Of a stretch of DNA of 64,000 bases, positions 55,612 through 63,988 are shown piece by piece. This stretch comes from Pseudomonas sp. P8_241 (GTDB taxonomy: Bacteria; Pseudomonadota; Gammaproteobacteria; Pseudomonadales; Pseudomonadaceae), in NCBI RefSeq assembly GCF_034008315.1, contig NZ_CP125377.1, forward strand, positions 1,624,001 to 1,688,000. The letters are read 5' to 3'. Below the pieces are notes generated by a model, which searched no databases, was not told where the DNA came from, and saw only the letters and a program-made list of their open reading frames with translations. Position 1 is the first letter of the stretch. The number at the start of each line of letters is the position of its first letter. A program made the translations under genes and the position numbers.

Positions 55612-56660
55612 ACCTTGAGGGTCGCCATATCGATGACAAAACGGTACTTCACGTCACCGGCAATCATACGGGCGTAAGCCTCATTGATCTGACGGATGTC
55701 GAGCATCTCGATGTCGCAGGTGATGTTGTGCTCGGCGCAGAAATCCAGCACTTCCTGGGTTTCGGCGATGCCGCCTATCAGCGACCCGGCCAGCATCCGA
55801 CGCCCCAACACCAGTTTGGCCGCATGCACTGGTGGCTCGACCGGTTCGATCAACCCCACCAGAATATGCACGCCGTCGAAACGCAGCGTATCGAGGTAAG
55901 GGTTGAGGTCGTGTTGCACCGGAATGGTGTCGAGCAGGAAGTCGAAGTGACCGGCGGCTGCCTGCATCTGCGTGTCATCGGTGGACACGATCACATGGTC
56001 CGCGCCCTGACGACGAGCCTCTTCGGCCTTGTTCGCCGAACGAGTGAACAACGTCACTTCAGCGCCCATGGCCTTCGCAAATTTGATACCCATGTGGCCG
56101 AGGCCGCCCATTCCGAGAATTCCGACCTTGTCACCGGCCTTTACGCCGTAGTGCTTGAGCGGCGAGTAGGTGGTGATACCGGCACACAGGATCGGCGCGG
56201 CGTTGGCCGGGTCCAGTGACTCGGGAATGCGTACCACGAAATGCTCGCTGACCACGATGCTGTTGGAATACCCGCCCATGGTAATGCTGCCATCCACTCG
56301 ATCCGGGGTGGCATAGGTCATGGTCGGACCTTCGAAGCAGTATTGCTCGAGGTTAGCCTGGCAGGCTTCGCAGCTGCGGCAAGAGTCAACCATGCAGCCG
56401 ACGCCAACCAGGTCGCCGATTTTATGTCGGGTAACGTTCGTACCGATGGCGGTAACTTTTCCGACGATTTCATGGCCGGGCATCAGCGGGTAAACGGCAA
56501 TGCCCCACTCGTTGCGGGCCTGATGGATGTCGGAGTGGCAGACGCCGCAAAAAAGAATATCGATCGCCACGTCGTCGGCTCGTGGGCTGCGGCGTTGGAA
56601 CTTCACGGGGGCGAGGGGCGTGGTGGCCGACTGGGCGGCGTATCCGATGGCGGTGTACAT
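55608..56660 (-). CDS. Zinc-dependent NAD(P)-linked alcohol dehydrogenase (YahK/CAD-like)
   Basis: A 350-residue medium-chain dehydrogenase. Catalytic zinc ligands are in FCGVCHSDIHQ and PGHEIVG. The structural zinc cysteines are in DSCRSCEACQANLEQYC. GILGMGGLGHMGIKFAKAMG is the Rossmann loop. It resembles YahK and cinnamyl alcohol dehydrogenase-type NADPH aldehyde reductases. The ATG at 56660 removes a poor N-terminal stretch. It is divergent from an AraC-family regulator that probably controls it. Confidence 0.9.
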   Translation of the reverse strand: MYTAIGYAAQSATTPLAPVKFQRRSPRADDVAIDILFCGVCHSDIHQARNEWGIAVYPLMPGHEIVGKVTAIGTNVTRHKIGDLVGVGCMVDSCRSCEACQANLEQYCFEGPTMTYATPDRVDGSITMGGYSNSIVVSEHFVVRIPESLDPANAAPILCAGITTYSPLKHYGVKAGDKVGILGMGGLGHMGIKFAKAMGAEVTLFTRSANKAEEARRQGADHVIVSTDDTQMQAAAGHFDFLLDTIPVQHDLNPYLDTLRFDGVHILVGLIEPVEPPVHAAKLVLGRRMLAGSLIGGIAETQEVLDFCAEHNITCDIEMLDIRQINEAYARMIAGDVKYRFVIDMATLKV

Positions 56661-56726
56661 GGTGAACCTCGCAAAAGCAGTGACAGATGAGGTGGCGCAT
56701 TTTGGGCGTCGAAACCTGTAGCGCAA

Positions 56727-56763
56727 ATGACGATTCCTCCGGGTGTCATGCCTATTCCTCCGG
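56727..56763. promoter_or_regulatory. AraC-style direct repeats between adh and araC-type gene
   Basis: ATGACGATTCCTCCGG (56727-56742) and ATGCCTATTCCTCCGG (56748-56763) are direct repeats with a period of 21 bases, two turns of the helix, identical in 14 of 16 positions. This is the classic layout of an AraC-family binding site. Confidence 0.7.
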
Positions 56764-56849
56764 CATGCGGGTGTGATCCGTCGCATTGGTCAGTGGATCT
56801 GCGATGATGTTTTCATCCCGTTCCCGTGTCTTTTTTGTGAAGAACTCCG

Positions 56850-57740
56850 ATGCTGTTGACCCGTCACCTTGATGCCAATGCCACCCTGGTTTCACTGATC
56901 GAGCCGCTGTCCACTCGCGACGGTTTCGTCCCGACTGCCTTGCCGGGCGTGCAGGTCCTACGGGCCAGTTGTGATGTGGCCCGTGGACCGCAGATTTACG
57001 AGCCGAGCCTGGTGATCATTGCCCAGGGTAGCAAGCTGGCGTATCTGGGGCAGCGCACCCTTGAATATGGCGCCGGGCACTATCTGATCCAGGCGTTGCC
57101 GGTGCCGTTCGAGTGCGAAACCTTTGCGGCACCCGCTGGCCCGATGCTGGGCGTTTCCGTGGCGATTGACCGGGTCATGCTCGGCGAGTTGGTGATGGCG
57201 ATGGGCTTGGCGCCGGGGCGGAATATCCCGGCGCAAACGCCTGAGTCCATGACCTCGGCGGTGCTCGATGATGCGATGCGAGGTTGTGTCGAGCGGCTGT
57301 TGCGGTGTCTGCACGATCCTCTGGAATGCCAAATCATGGGGCAAGCGCGTCTGCGCGAATTGTTGTTTGTTGCACTGCGCGGTCCACAAGCCGATGTACT
57401 GCGTGCACTGGTGGAACAGCAGGGTCAGTTCGCCCGGATCGCGGCATCGCTCAGTCATCTGCATGCACATTACACCGAGCCATTGAACGTCGAGACCCTG
57501 GCCAGTTGCGCGAACATGAGTGCCTCGACCTTCCATGAGCATTTCAAGCGCAGCACCTTGTTGTCACCGGTGCAGTACTTGAAGCGACTGCGTTTGCTGA
57601 GGGCGCAGCAGTTGTTGGTGGGGGAGGGAATGGGTGTGGCGCAGGTGGCGCATCGGGTGGGGTATCAGAGCACGTCGCAGTTCAGTCGCGAGTACAAGCG
57701 CTATTTTGAGCGCAGTCCTGGTGATGAACGCGCAGCCTGA
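56850..57740 (+). CDS. AraC family transcriptional regulator
   Basis: A 296-residue regulator. The N-terminal AraC_N domain (PQIYEPSLVIIAQGSKLAYL and GHYLIQALPVPFECE) is followed by two helix-turn-helix motifs at about residues 205-290 (LNVETLASCANMSASTFHEH and GVAQVAHRVGYQSTSQFSREYKR). AraC_N regulators are often divergent from alcohol dehydrogenase genes, as here. The effector is unknown. A REP pair follows. Confidence 0.92.
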   Translation: MLLTRHLDANATLVSLIEPLSTRDGFVPTALPGVQVLRASCDVARGPQIYEPSLVIIAQGSKLAYLGQRTLEYGAGHYLIQALPVPFECETFAAPAGPMLGVSVAIDRVMLGELVMAMGLAPGRNIPAQTPESMTSAVLDDAMRGCVERLLRCLHDPLECQIMGQARLRELLFVALRGPQADVLRALVEQQGQFARIAASLSHLHAHYTEPLNVETLASCANMSASTFHEHFKRSTLLSPVQYLKRLRLLRAQQLLVGEGMGVAQVAHRVGYQSTSQFSREYKRYFERSPGDERAA

Positions 57741-57756
57741 CCCTCCGCAATTTCCT

Positions 57757-57847
57757 TGCAGGAGCCGGCTTGCTGGCGATGGCGGTGTATCAGTCGAGAC
57801 AGATGTCCCTGTCACACCGCTATCGCCAGCAAGTCGGCTCCTACAGG
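57757..57847. repeat. REP pair downstream of the araC-type gene
   Basis: TGCAGGAGCCGGCTTGCTGG CGATGGCGG and the inverted CCGCTATCGCCAGCAAGTCG GCTCCTACAG flank about 32 bases between convergent genes. Confidence 0.82.
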
Positions 57848-57867
57848 GGGGATCATTATCGCAGGCA

Positions 57868-57894
57868 ACAAAAAGGCCCCCATTGCGGGAGCCT
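57868..57894 (-). terminator. Terminator of the ETF-QO gene
   Basis: On the minus strand GGCTCCCGCAATGGGGGCC forms a short GC-rich stem with one wobble, followed by TTTTTGTTG. It lies 20 bases past the stop codon. Confidence 0.7.
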
Positions 57895-57913
57895 CGATGT
57901 TCAGCGGTTCGGC

Positions 57914-59578
57914 TTACATGTTCGGGTAAGTCGGGCCGCCAGCGCCTTCCGGGGTCACCCAGGTGATGTTTTGTGCTGGGTCCTTGATGTCGCAGGTCTT
58001 GCAGTGAACACAGTTCTGGGCGTTGATCTGGAAGCGCTTCTCGCCGTCTTCCTTGGTGATCACTTCGTACACGCCGGCCGGGCAGTAACGCTGAGCAGGC
58101 TCATCGTACAGTGGCAGGTTCTTGCTGATCGGGATGCTCGGATCGGTCAGCTTGAGGTGGCACGGCTGCTCTTCTTCGTGGTTGGTGCCGGAGATGAACA
58201 CCGAGCTCAATTTGTCGAAGCTGATCTTGCCGTCCGGTTTCGGGTAGTCGATCTTCTTGCAGTCGGCCGCCAGTTTCAGGCAAGCGTAATCCGGCTTGGT
58301 GTCGTGCAGGGTGAACGGCAGTTTGCCGCCGAAGATGTTCTGGTCCAGCCAGTTGAAACCACCGCCGACGATCGCGCCGAACTTGTGGATCGCCGGACCG
58401 AAATTGCGGCTGGCGAACAGTTCTTCGTGGAGCCAGCTGTTCTTGAACGCGTCGACGTAAGTGGTCAGCTCTTCGCTGCCATCTTTCTCGGCGAACAGCG
58501 CGTCTGCCACCGATTCAGCGGCGAGCATGCCGGACTTCATCGCGGTGTGGCTGCCTTTGATCTTGGCGAAGTTCAGGGTGCCGAGGTCGCAACCGATCAG
58601 CGCGCCACCCTTGAAGACCATTTTCGGCAGCGAGTTCAGGCCGCCCTTGCAGATGGCGCGGGCGCCGTAGCTGATGCGCTTGCCGCCTTCCAGATACTGC
58701 TTGAGCACCGGGTGATGCTTGAGGCGCTGGAACTCGTCGAACGGCGACAGGTAAGTGTTGCTGTAGGACAGGTCGACGATCAGACCCACCACGACCTGGT
58801 TGTTTTCCAGGTGATAGAGGAACGAGCCACCAGTGTTCTCGGTGCCCATGATGTCCATCGGCCAACCGGCGGTGTGGACCACCAGGCCTGGCTGGTGCTT
58901 GGCCGGGTCGACTTCCCAGATTTCTTTCAAGCCGATGCCGTAGTGCTGGGCGTCAGCGTCAGTGTCCAGGTTGAAACGCTTGATCAGCTGCTTGCCGATG
59001 TGGCCACGGCAGCCTTCGGCGAACAGCGTGTACTTGCCGCGCAGTTCCATGCCCGGGGTGTACAGGCCGTCCTTGGGGTGACCTTCGCGGTCGACGCCCA
59101 GATCACCGGTAATGATCCCGCGCACCACGCCGTTTTCGTCGATCAGCGCTTCCTGAGCGGCGAAGCCCGGGTAGATTTCCACGCCCAGGTTCTCGGCCTG
59201 CTGGGCCAGCCAGCGGCACAGGTTGCCCAGGGAGATGATGTAGTTGCCTTCGTTGTGCATGGTCTTGGGCACAAAGAAGTCAGGGACTTTCTGCGAGCTT
59301 TCAGCGTTCTTCAGAACGAAGATGTCGTCGCGGGTGACTGGCGTGTTCAGCGGCGCGCCGAGTTCTTTCCAGTTCGGGAACAGTTCATTCAGGGCGCGTG
59401 GTTCGAACACGGCACCGGACAGAATGTGAGCACCGACTTCGGAGCCTTTTTCGACCACGCAGACGCTGATTTCCTTACCGGCATCAGCAGCCTTCTGCTT
59501 CAAGCGGCAGGCGGCGGAAAGACCAGCGGGGCCGGCACCGACGATGACCACGTCGAATTCCATGTATTCGCGTTCCAC
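57914..59578 (-). CDS. Electron transfer flavoprotein-ubiquinone oxidoreductase
   Basis: A 554-residue inner-membrane-associated enzyme passing electrons from ETF to ubiquinone in fatty acid and amino acid oxidation. FDVVIVGAGPAGLSAACRLK binds FAD; the ubiquinone-binding domain is central; the C-terminal 4Fe-4S ferredoxin-like domain has RYCPAGVYEV and CVHCKTCDIKDP, giving all four ligand cysteines. The GTG at 59578 is chosen since AGGAG lies 7 bases upstream on the minus strand; an ATG five codons later is possible. It is divergent from etfBA, which encodes its electron donor. Confidence 0.95.
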   Translation of the reverse strand: MEREYMEFDVVIVGAGPAGLSAACRLKQKAADAGKEISVCVVEKGSEVGAHILSGAVFEPRALNELFPNWKELGAPLNTPVTRDDIFVLKNAESSQKVPDFFVPKTMHNEGNYIISLGNLCRWLAQQAENLGVEIYPGFAAQEALIDENGVVRGIITGDLGVDREGHPKDGLYTPGMELRGKYTLFAEGCRGHIGKQLIKRFNLDTDADAQHYGIGLKEIWEVDPAKHQPGLVVHTAGWPMDIMGTENTGGSFLYHLENNQVVVGLIVDLSYSNTYLSPFDEFQRLKHHPVLKQYLEGGKRISYGARAICKGGLNSLPKMVFKGGALIGCDLGTLNFAKIKGSHTAMKSGMLAAESVADALFAEKDGSEELTTYVDAFKNSWLHEELFASRNFGPAIHKFGAIVGGGFNWLDQNIFGGKLPFTLHDTKPDYACLKLAADCKKIDYPKPDGKISFDKLSSVFISGTNHEEEQPCHLKLTDPSIPISKNLPLYDEPAQRYCPAGVYEVITKEDGEKRFQINAQNCVHCKTCDIKDPAQNITWVTPEGAGGPTYPNM

Positions 59579-59703
59579 AGGTTATCTCCTACTCAAGGCT
59601 CAACAGTTTTTTTTCTAATTGGAGGTTTGGTGTCGCATCCATGAATCCCGGCGTAATGCCGATAGCGGACAAACGATTGACCACCTTTCTCTCTGGGTGG
59701 CGC

Positions 59704-59732
59704 ATTATATCTACACCACTCCCAGCGTCCAA
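59704..59732 (-). promoter_or_regulatory. Sigma-70 promoter of the ETF-QO gene
   Basis: On the minus strand: -35 TTGGAC (59727-59732), 17-base spacer, perfect -10 TATAAT (59704-59709). The predicted transcript would have a leader of about 119 bases. A PsrA-like site ends three bases upstream of the -35. Confidence 0.78.
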
Positions 59733-59734
59733 TA

Positions 59735-59748
59735 CAAACGTTTGTTTG
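59735..59748. promoter_or_regulatory. PsrA-like operator
   Basis: CAAAC-GTTT-GTTTG fits the (C/G)AAAC-N2-4-GTTT(C/G) consensus of PsrA, the fatty-acid-responsive TetR regulator of Pseudomonas, whose reported targets include the etf genes. It adjoins the ETF-QO promoter and lies 378 bases from etfB. Confidence 0.65.
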
Positions 59749-59808
59749 AATTGGCTCAAACCCAGAGAAATCAAAGTCACGCGCCTTATGAACGGCTATT
59801 TTGGCGTA

Positions 59809-59834
59809 TTGACCGGAATAGGCGTTCCGGTCAA
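59809..59834. promoter_or_regulatory. Perfect 10-bp inverted repeat in the etf intergenic region
   Basis: TTGACCGGAA (59809-59818) and TTCCGGTCAA (59825-59834) are exact reverse complements with centre TAGGCG. No T-run follows. It could be an operator for an unidentified regulator. The remaining 290 bases up to etfB hold nothing else that I can identify with confidence. Confidence 0.55.
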
Positions 59835-60125
59835 GATACGGTCGGTTTTGCGCTCGCCGTAGGCTGACTGGTGGCTTCAAGAGCACCTCTAAAGACAGGG
59901 CGATGGCAGTAGAGAGTGATATGCAGCGCAGCTTTGGCGCGCAGTTTACACGCCGCGATAGCGAATGACTCGTCGGTCACCACTGACGAACGGTCATCCA
60001 GATCATGAGCGATGGTCACTTGACACCTTTGCCGGCGTTTTTGGAGGTGCCCTTGCGCCCGATGAGCATCAACCGCCAGGTTCGCCTAGGCGACTTTCTT
60101 TTCACCGGAGAGTAACGAGGAATCC

Positions 60126-60875
60126 ATGAAGGTTCTTGTAGCTGTCAAACGCGTTGTGGATTACAACGTGAAAGTTCGCGTCAAGGCGGACAATTCCGGC
60201 GTCGATCTTGCCAACGTCAAGATGTCGATGAACCCGTTCTGCGAGATCGCCGTTGAAGAAGCTGTACGCCTGAAAGAAAAAGGCGTTGCGACTGAAATCG
60301 TCGTTGTCTCCGTCGGCCCGACCACCGCTCAAGAGCAACTGCGCACCGCGCTGGCTCTGGGTGCCGACCGCGCCATCCTCGTCGAGTCCGCCGAAGATCT
60401 GACTTCCCTGGCCGTTGCCAAACTGTTGAAGGCTGTTGTCGACAAGGAACAGCCTCAGCTGGTGATCCTTGGCAAACAAGCCATCGACAGCGACAACAAC
60501 CAGACTGGCCAGATGCTCGCTGCCTTGAGCGGCTACGGTCAGGGCACGTTCGCTTCGAAAGTGGAAATCAGCGGCGACAGCGTAGCTGTTACCCGTGAAA
60601 TCGACGGCGGCGCACAGACAGTTTCCCTGAAACTGCCGGCCATCGTTACCACCGACCTGCGTCTGAACGAGCCGCGTTATGCGTCTCTTCCAAACATCAT
60701 GAAAGCCAAGAAGAAGCCTCTCGAAGTGCTGACTCCGGACGCTTTGGGCGTTTCCACCGCCTCCACCAACACAACCTTGAAAGTCGAAGCGCCTGCTGCA
60801 CGCAGCGCGGGTATCAAGGTCAAGTCGGTGGCTGAACTGGTCGAGAAACTGAAAAACGAAGCGAAGGTAATCTAA
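60126..60875 (+). CDS. etfB: Electron transfer flavoprotein subunit beta
   Basis: A 249-residue cytoplasmic subunit of the ETF heterodimer, which collects electrons from acyl-CoA dehydrogenases and related enzymes. [20 protein letters not shown] and [20 protein letters not shown] are typical, as is [34 protein letters not shown] near residue 195 belongs to the arm that touches the alpha subunit and dehydrogenases. CGAGGA precedes the ATG. etfA follows 2 bases later. Confidence 0.96.
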   Translation: MKVLVAVKRVVDYNVKVRVKADNSGVDLANVKMSMNPFCEIAVEEAVRLKEKGVATEIVVVSVGPTTAQEQLRTALALGADRAILVESAEDLTSLAVAKLLKAVVDKEQPQLVILGKQAIDSDNNQTGQMLAALSGYGQGTFASKVEISGDSVAVTREIDGGAQTVSLKLPAIVTTDLRLNEPRYASLPNIMKAKKKPLEVLTPDALGVSTASTNTTLKVEAPAARSAGIKVKSVAELVEKLKNEAKVI

Positions 60876-60877
60876 TC

Positions 60878-61807
60878 ATGACTATCTTGGTAATCGCTGA
60901 GCACGACAACAAGGTTGTGGCTCCTGCCACCCTGAACACCGTTGCTGCTGCCGCCAAAATCGGTGGTGACATCCACGTTCTGGTTGCTGGCCAGGGTATT
61001 GGTGCCGTGGCTGAAGCTGCTGCGAAAATCGCTGGTGTGAGCAAAGTATTGGTAGCTGACAACGCTGCCTACGCTCACCAACTGCCGGAAAACGTCGCTC
61101 CTCTGGTAGCAGAGTTGGGCAAGGGCTACAGCCACATCCTGGCTGCCGCTACTTCCAACGGCAAAAACATCCTGCCGCGCGTTGCCGCTGCGCTGGACGT
61201 TGACCAGATCTCCGAGATCATCTCGGTAGAAAGCGCTGACACCTTCAAGCGCCCAATCTACGCTGGTAACGCCATCGCTACCGTTCAATCGAACGCTGCA
61301 GTGAAAGTGATCACCGTGCGTGCTACCGGTTTCGACCCGGTGGCTGCTGAAGGTGGTTCCGCTTCGGTAGAAGCCGTTGCCGCTGCCCACGACGCTGGCA
61401 TCTCCAGCTTCGTTGGCGAAGAACTGGCCAAGTCCGATCGTCCGGAACTGACCGCTGCCAAGATCGTCGTTTCCGGCGGTCGCGGCATGCAGAACGGCGA
61501 CAACTTCAAACACCTGTACGCCCTGGCCGACAAGCTGGGCGCTGCCGTCGGTGCTTCGCGCGCCGCGGTCGACGCAGGTTTTGTACCGAACGACATGCAG
61601 GTCGGTCAGACCGGCAAGATCGTTGCACCGCAGCTGTACATCGCCGTCGGTATCTCCGGCGCGATCCAGCACCTGGCCGGCATGAAAGACTCCAAAGTGA
61701 TCGTTGCGATCAACAAGGACGAAGAAGCGCCGATCTTCCAGGTGGCCGATTACGGCCTGGTGGCGGACCTGTTCGAAGCTATCCCTGAGCTGGAGAAGCT
61801 GGTCTAA
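60878..61807 (+). CDS. etfA: Electron transfer flavoprotein subunit alpha
   Basis: A 309-residue subunit that binds the FAD of ETF. The C-terminal domain has [35 protein letters not shown] and [14 protein letters not shown], the three FAD-contact motifs of the family, in order from residue 195 onward. It is cotranscribed with etfB and followed by a strong terminator. Its redox partner, ETF-QO, is encoded divergently. Confidence 0.96.
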   Translation: MTILVIAEHDNKVVAPATLNTVAAAAKIGGDIHVLVAGQGIGAVAEAAAKIAGVSKVLVADNAAYAHQLPENVAPLVAELGKGYSHILAAATSNGKNILPRVAAALDVDQISEIISVESADTFKRPIYAGNAIATVQSNAAVKVITVRATGFDPVAAEGGSASVEAVAAAHDAGISSFVGEELAKSDRPELTAAKIVVSGGRGMQNGDNFKHLYALADKLGAAVGASRAAVDAGFVPNDMQVGQTGKIVAPQLYIAVGISGAIQHLAGMKDSKVIVAINKDEEAPIFQVADYGLVADLFEAIPELEKLV

Positions 61808-61826
61808 TCCGGCTGCTTCACTTATA

Positions 61827-61859
61827 AAGAGCCCGACCTTTTGGTCGGGCTTTTTTTTG
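61827..61859 (+). terminator. Rho-independent terminator after etfA
   Basis: GCCCGACC (61831-61838) and GGTCGGGC (61843-61850) form an 8-bp stem with a TTTT loop, followed by eight T. Confidence 0.92.
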
Positions 61860-61867
61860 CTCTTTTT

Positions 61868-61902
61868 TGTAGGAGCTGTCGAGTGCAAAGAGGCTCCTAC
61901 GG
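61868..61902. repeat. Degenerate REP unit
   Basis: TGTAGGAGCTGTCGAGTGCA followed by AAGAGGCTCCTACGG has short inverted GTAGGAGC/GCTCCTAC ends, a REP relic between etfA and the binding-protein gene. Confidence 0.6.
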
Positions 61903-61935
61903 TGACATAACCGGGAATGAGTGGAGTGTATTGCC

Positions 61936-62763
61936 ATGGATCTGCGTTTTGTCTGGAGTTTGCTGGGATTGGCGCTATTACCGGCATTTTCGATTGCCGC
62001 AGGAAAGTGCGAACGCCTTGTAGTCACCGGTAGCCCGGATGCACCGCCGTATCTGTGGCAAGACCCACAAAACCCCAAGCACCTTATCGGAGCCAGCGCT
62101 GATTTATTGCAGCAGGTGGCGGGGGAGTTGGGGATCAAGGTCGAGCTGCTTTATGCCGGCAAACGCTCCCAGGCTCTGGACGAAGTGCGCAGTGGGCGGA
62201 TGGACATGCTGGCGGACGCGCCGTTGACAGTCAGCGAACTGGAAACCCTGGACTACATTTATCCGCCACTGCTGGAAAATGATTACCTGGTCTGGACCCG
62301 CAAGGATTCCACGCTGGTCTACAACGAAGCACAGGACCTGCACGGCCACTCCGGCGCAGTGTCGGAAAAATCTCGATTGACTTCGGCATTCGGCACATTT
62401 GCCGAGCAGCAATTGACCCTCAGTCGTGCGCCAAATCTGACCCAGGCTTTGCAAAAATTGCTCTTGGGCGAGGTGGAATTTGTCCTCGCCGGGCGCTACT
62501 CGGGCATGGCGATGGCGCAGACACTTGGCATGGGCAACGACCTGATCGCACGTGCGCAACCGGTGGACAGACCGGGCCTGTTCCTGGCGGTTTCCCATAA
62601 CTCCGCCTGCAACGATCCGTGGTTGCGCGGACAGCTGGCTAAAAAGATGACAGAATTGCCCGCGTCCGGACTGACGGAGGCTGTGCTGCAACGCAATATC
62701 GAGCGCTGGACCGCGCAACAGAAGCAAGCGCCGCTACACCCCGCCAGTATCCAAAAACAGTAG
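61936..62763 (+). CDS. Periplasmic substrate-binding protein, family 3 (PBP2 fold)
   Basis: A 275-residue protein with a signal peptide (FVWSLLGLALLPAFSIAAG, residues 5-23) and the amino-acid-binding-type fold: RLVVTGSPDAPPYLWQDP, then LIGASADLLQQVAGELGIKV, and GRMDMLADAPLTVSE. No permease or ATPase gene accompanies it. The next two genes encode envelope lipoproteins. It may therefore be an orphan binding protein or a sensor component. The ATG at 61936 gives a proper signal peptide; an in-frame GTG at 61921 is an alternative. Confidence 0.83.
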   Translation: MDLRFVWSLLGLALLPAFSIAAGKCERLVVTGSPDAPPYLWQDPQNPKHLIGASADLLQQVAGELGIKVELLYAGKRSQALDEVRSGRMDMLADAPLTVSELETLDYIYPPLLENDYLVWTRKDSTLVYNEAQDLHGHSGAVSEKSRLTSAFGTFAEQQLTLSRAPNLTQALQKLLLGEVEFVLAGRYSGMAMAQTLGMGNDLIARAQPVDRPGLFLAVSHNSACNDPWLRGQLAKKMTELPASGLTEAVLQRNIERWTAQQKQAPLHPASIQKQ

Positions 62764-62772
62764 GGATTTTTC

Positions 62773-63129
62773 GTGAGTATTCGACCTCTTTTCGCTGCCC
62801 TGGCCTTTTTGGCTCTGGCGGGTTGTGCAGCCGATCCGGCGCCGAATGAACAAATGCGCCTGACTGAACAGGCACTGGAGCAAGCCAAGGCAGTTGGCGC
62901 CAACGCCGACGATGTGCCGGAAATGAAACTGGCCGAAGACAAATTCAACCGCGCCAAGGGCAGTATGGCTGACGATTCCTTCAAGAATGCACGCATGCGC
63001 GCCGAGCAGGCCGAACTGGATGCGCGTCTGGCCGAAGCCAAAGTACTGACACTCAAGAGCGAGGAACAACTGGACGTGCTCAATACCCGCATTACCCGTC
63101 TGCGCAAGCAATTGGGAGATGCCCAATGA
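62773..63129 (+). CDS. DUF4398 domain-containing lipoprotein
   Basis: A 118-residue lipoprotein. The signal IRPLFAALAFLALAGC has lipobox LAGC with Cys18. The mature part is alpha-helical, rich in Ala, Glu and Lys (RLTEQALEQAKAVGAN to LRKQLGDAQ), and matches DUF4398. DUF4398 proteins commonly precede an OmpA-family lipoprotein, as here. The GTG at 62773 is 9 bases past the binding-protein stop. It overlaps the next gene by 4 bases. The function is unknown, probably envelope-related. Confidence 0.83.
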   Translation: MSIRPLFAALAFLALAGCAADPAPNEQMRLTEQALEQAKAVGANADDVPEMKLAEDKFNRAKGSMADDSFKNARMRAEQAELDARLAEAKVLTLKSEEQLDVLNTRITRLRKQLGDAQ

Positions 63130-63938
63130 GCCTCAAGAACAAAGCGCTCTGTGGTTTGATCCTGGCGGGTTGCGCGAGTCTTTACGGGTGCGCGGGTCAG
63201 CGCAGCGAGACGGCAATCCAGCAAGCCAGTACCGACTTCCAGAAGGTCAAGGAAGACTCCAATGTGCTGCGTATCGCCCCCAAGGATGTAATTCGCGCCG
63301 GTGAGTCCCTGGCCCGCGCCGATCGCTTGTCCAGTTACTGGGGAAGCGGAACGGATGTCGTGCACTACGCGTATTTGAGCCAGCGCTACAGCGAGATTGC
63401 CAGAGAACACACCAATCAGGTGCTCAACGAAGAGCGTGCAGCGAAACTCGAACTGGAACGCCAGCGTCTGCAATTGGCCTTGCGCGAATCCAAACTGTTT
63501 AGCGTGCAGCAGCAGGGTAAATGGCTCGAGGAGCAGATACTCGCGTTGACCACGGCTCAGACCGATCGCGGACTGGTGATGACCCTGGGTGACATGCTGT
63601 TCGACACGGGCGAGGCAGAACTGAAAACCTCGGCCAATCGCGTGGTGTTGAAAATCGTGCAATTCCTGCAACTCAATCCCAAGCGCGTGATTCGCATCGA
63701 AGGCTATACCGACAGTACCGGCGGCAAGCAGGAGAATCTCAAACTGTCTCGCGACCGTGCGCAATCGGTCGCCGACTTGCTGATGGATCTGGGAATCGAC
63801 GACAAACGCATTAAAGTCGAGGGCTATGGCGATGAGTACCCGGTAGATGTGAACGCCTCCGAACGAGGAAGGGCGCAGAACCGTCGGGTAGAAATTGTAT
63901 TCTCCGACGAAATAGGCCAGCTCGGCGCCGCCCGCTGA
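63126..63938 (+). CDS. OmpA family lipoprotein (DUF4398-OmpA type)
   Basis: A 270-residue protein. The N-terminal signal ends in a lipobox-like SLYGC, so Cys22 is probably lipidated. The first 140 residues are helical and similar in character to DUF4398, and the C-terminal OmpA-like peptidoglycan-binding domain (about 155-262) has LGDMLFDTGEAELKTSANRV, IRIEGYTDSTGGKQENLKLS and GRAQNRRVEIVF, with the Asp and Arg that bind diaminopimelate. It probably tethers the outer membrane to the cell wall. A terminator follows at 63954. Confidence 0.9.
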   Translation: MSLKNKALCGLILAGCASLYGCAGQRSETAIQQASTDFQKVKEDSNVLRIAPKDVIRAGESLARADRLSSYWGSGTDVVHYAYLSQRYSEIAREHTNQVLNEERAAKLELERQRLQLALRESKLFSVQQQGKWLEEQILALTTAQTDRGLVMTLGDMLFDTGEAELKTSANRVVLKIVQFLQLNPKRVIRIEGYTDSTGGKQENLKLSRDRAQSVADLLMDLGIDDKRIKVEGYGDEYPVDVNASERGRAQNRRVEIVFSDEIGQLGAAR

Positions 63939-63953
63939 GGGTTGCGTCTCTGG

Positions 63954-63988
63954 AAAACCCGGCCTGTCATGCAGTGCCGGGTTTTTTT
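63954..63988 (+). terminator. Rho-independent terminator after the OmpA-like gene
   Basis: AAACCCGGC and GCCGGGTTT form a 9-bp stem around a 12-base loop and are followed by a T-run. It ends the three-gene unit that starts at 61936. Confidence 0.88.

Noticed and set aside
57770..59644. A 624-codon plus-strand frame opposite the ETF-QO gene
   Set aside because: The opposite strand encodes a full-length ETF-QO with all motifs and its own promoter and terminator. The plus-strand frame starts in a REP element and has no recognisable domain.
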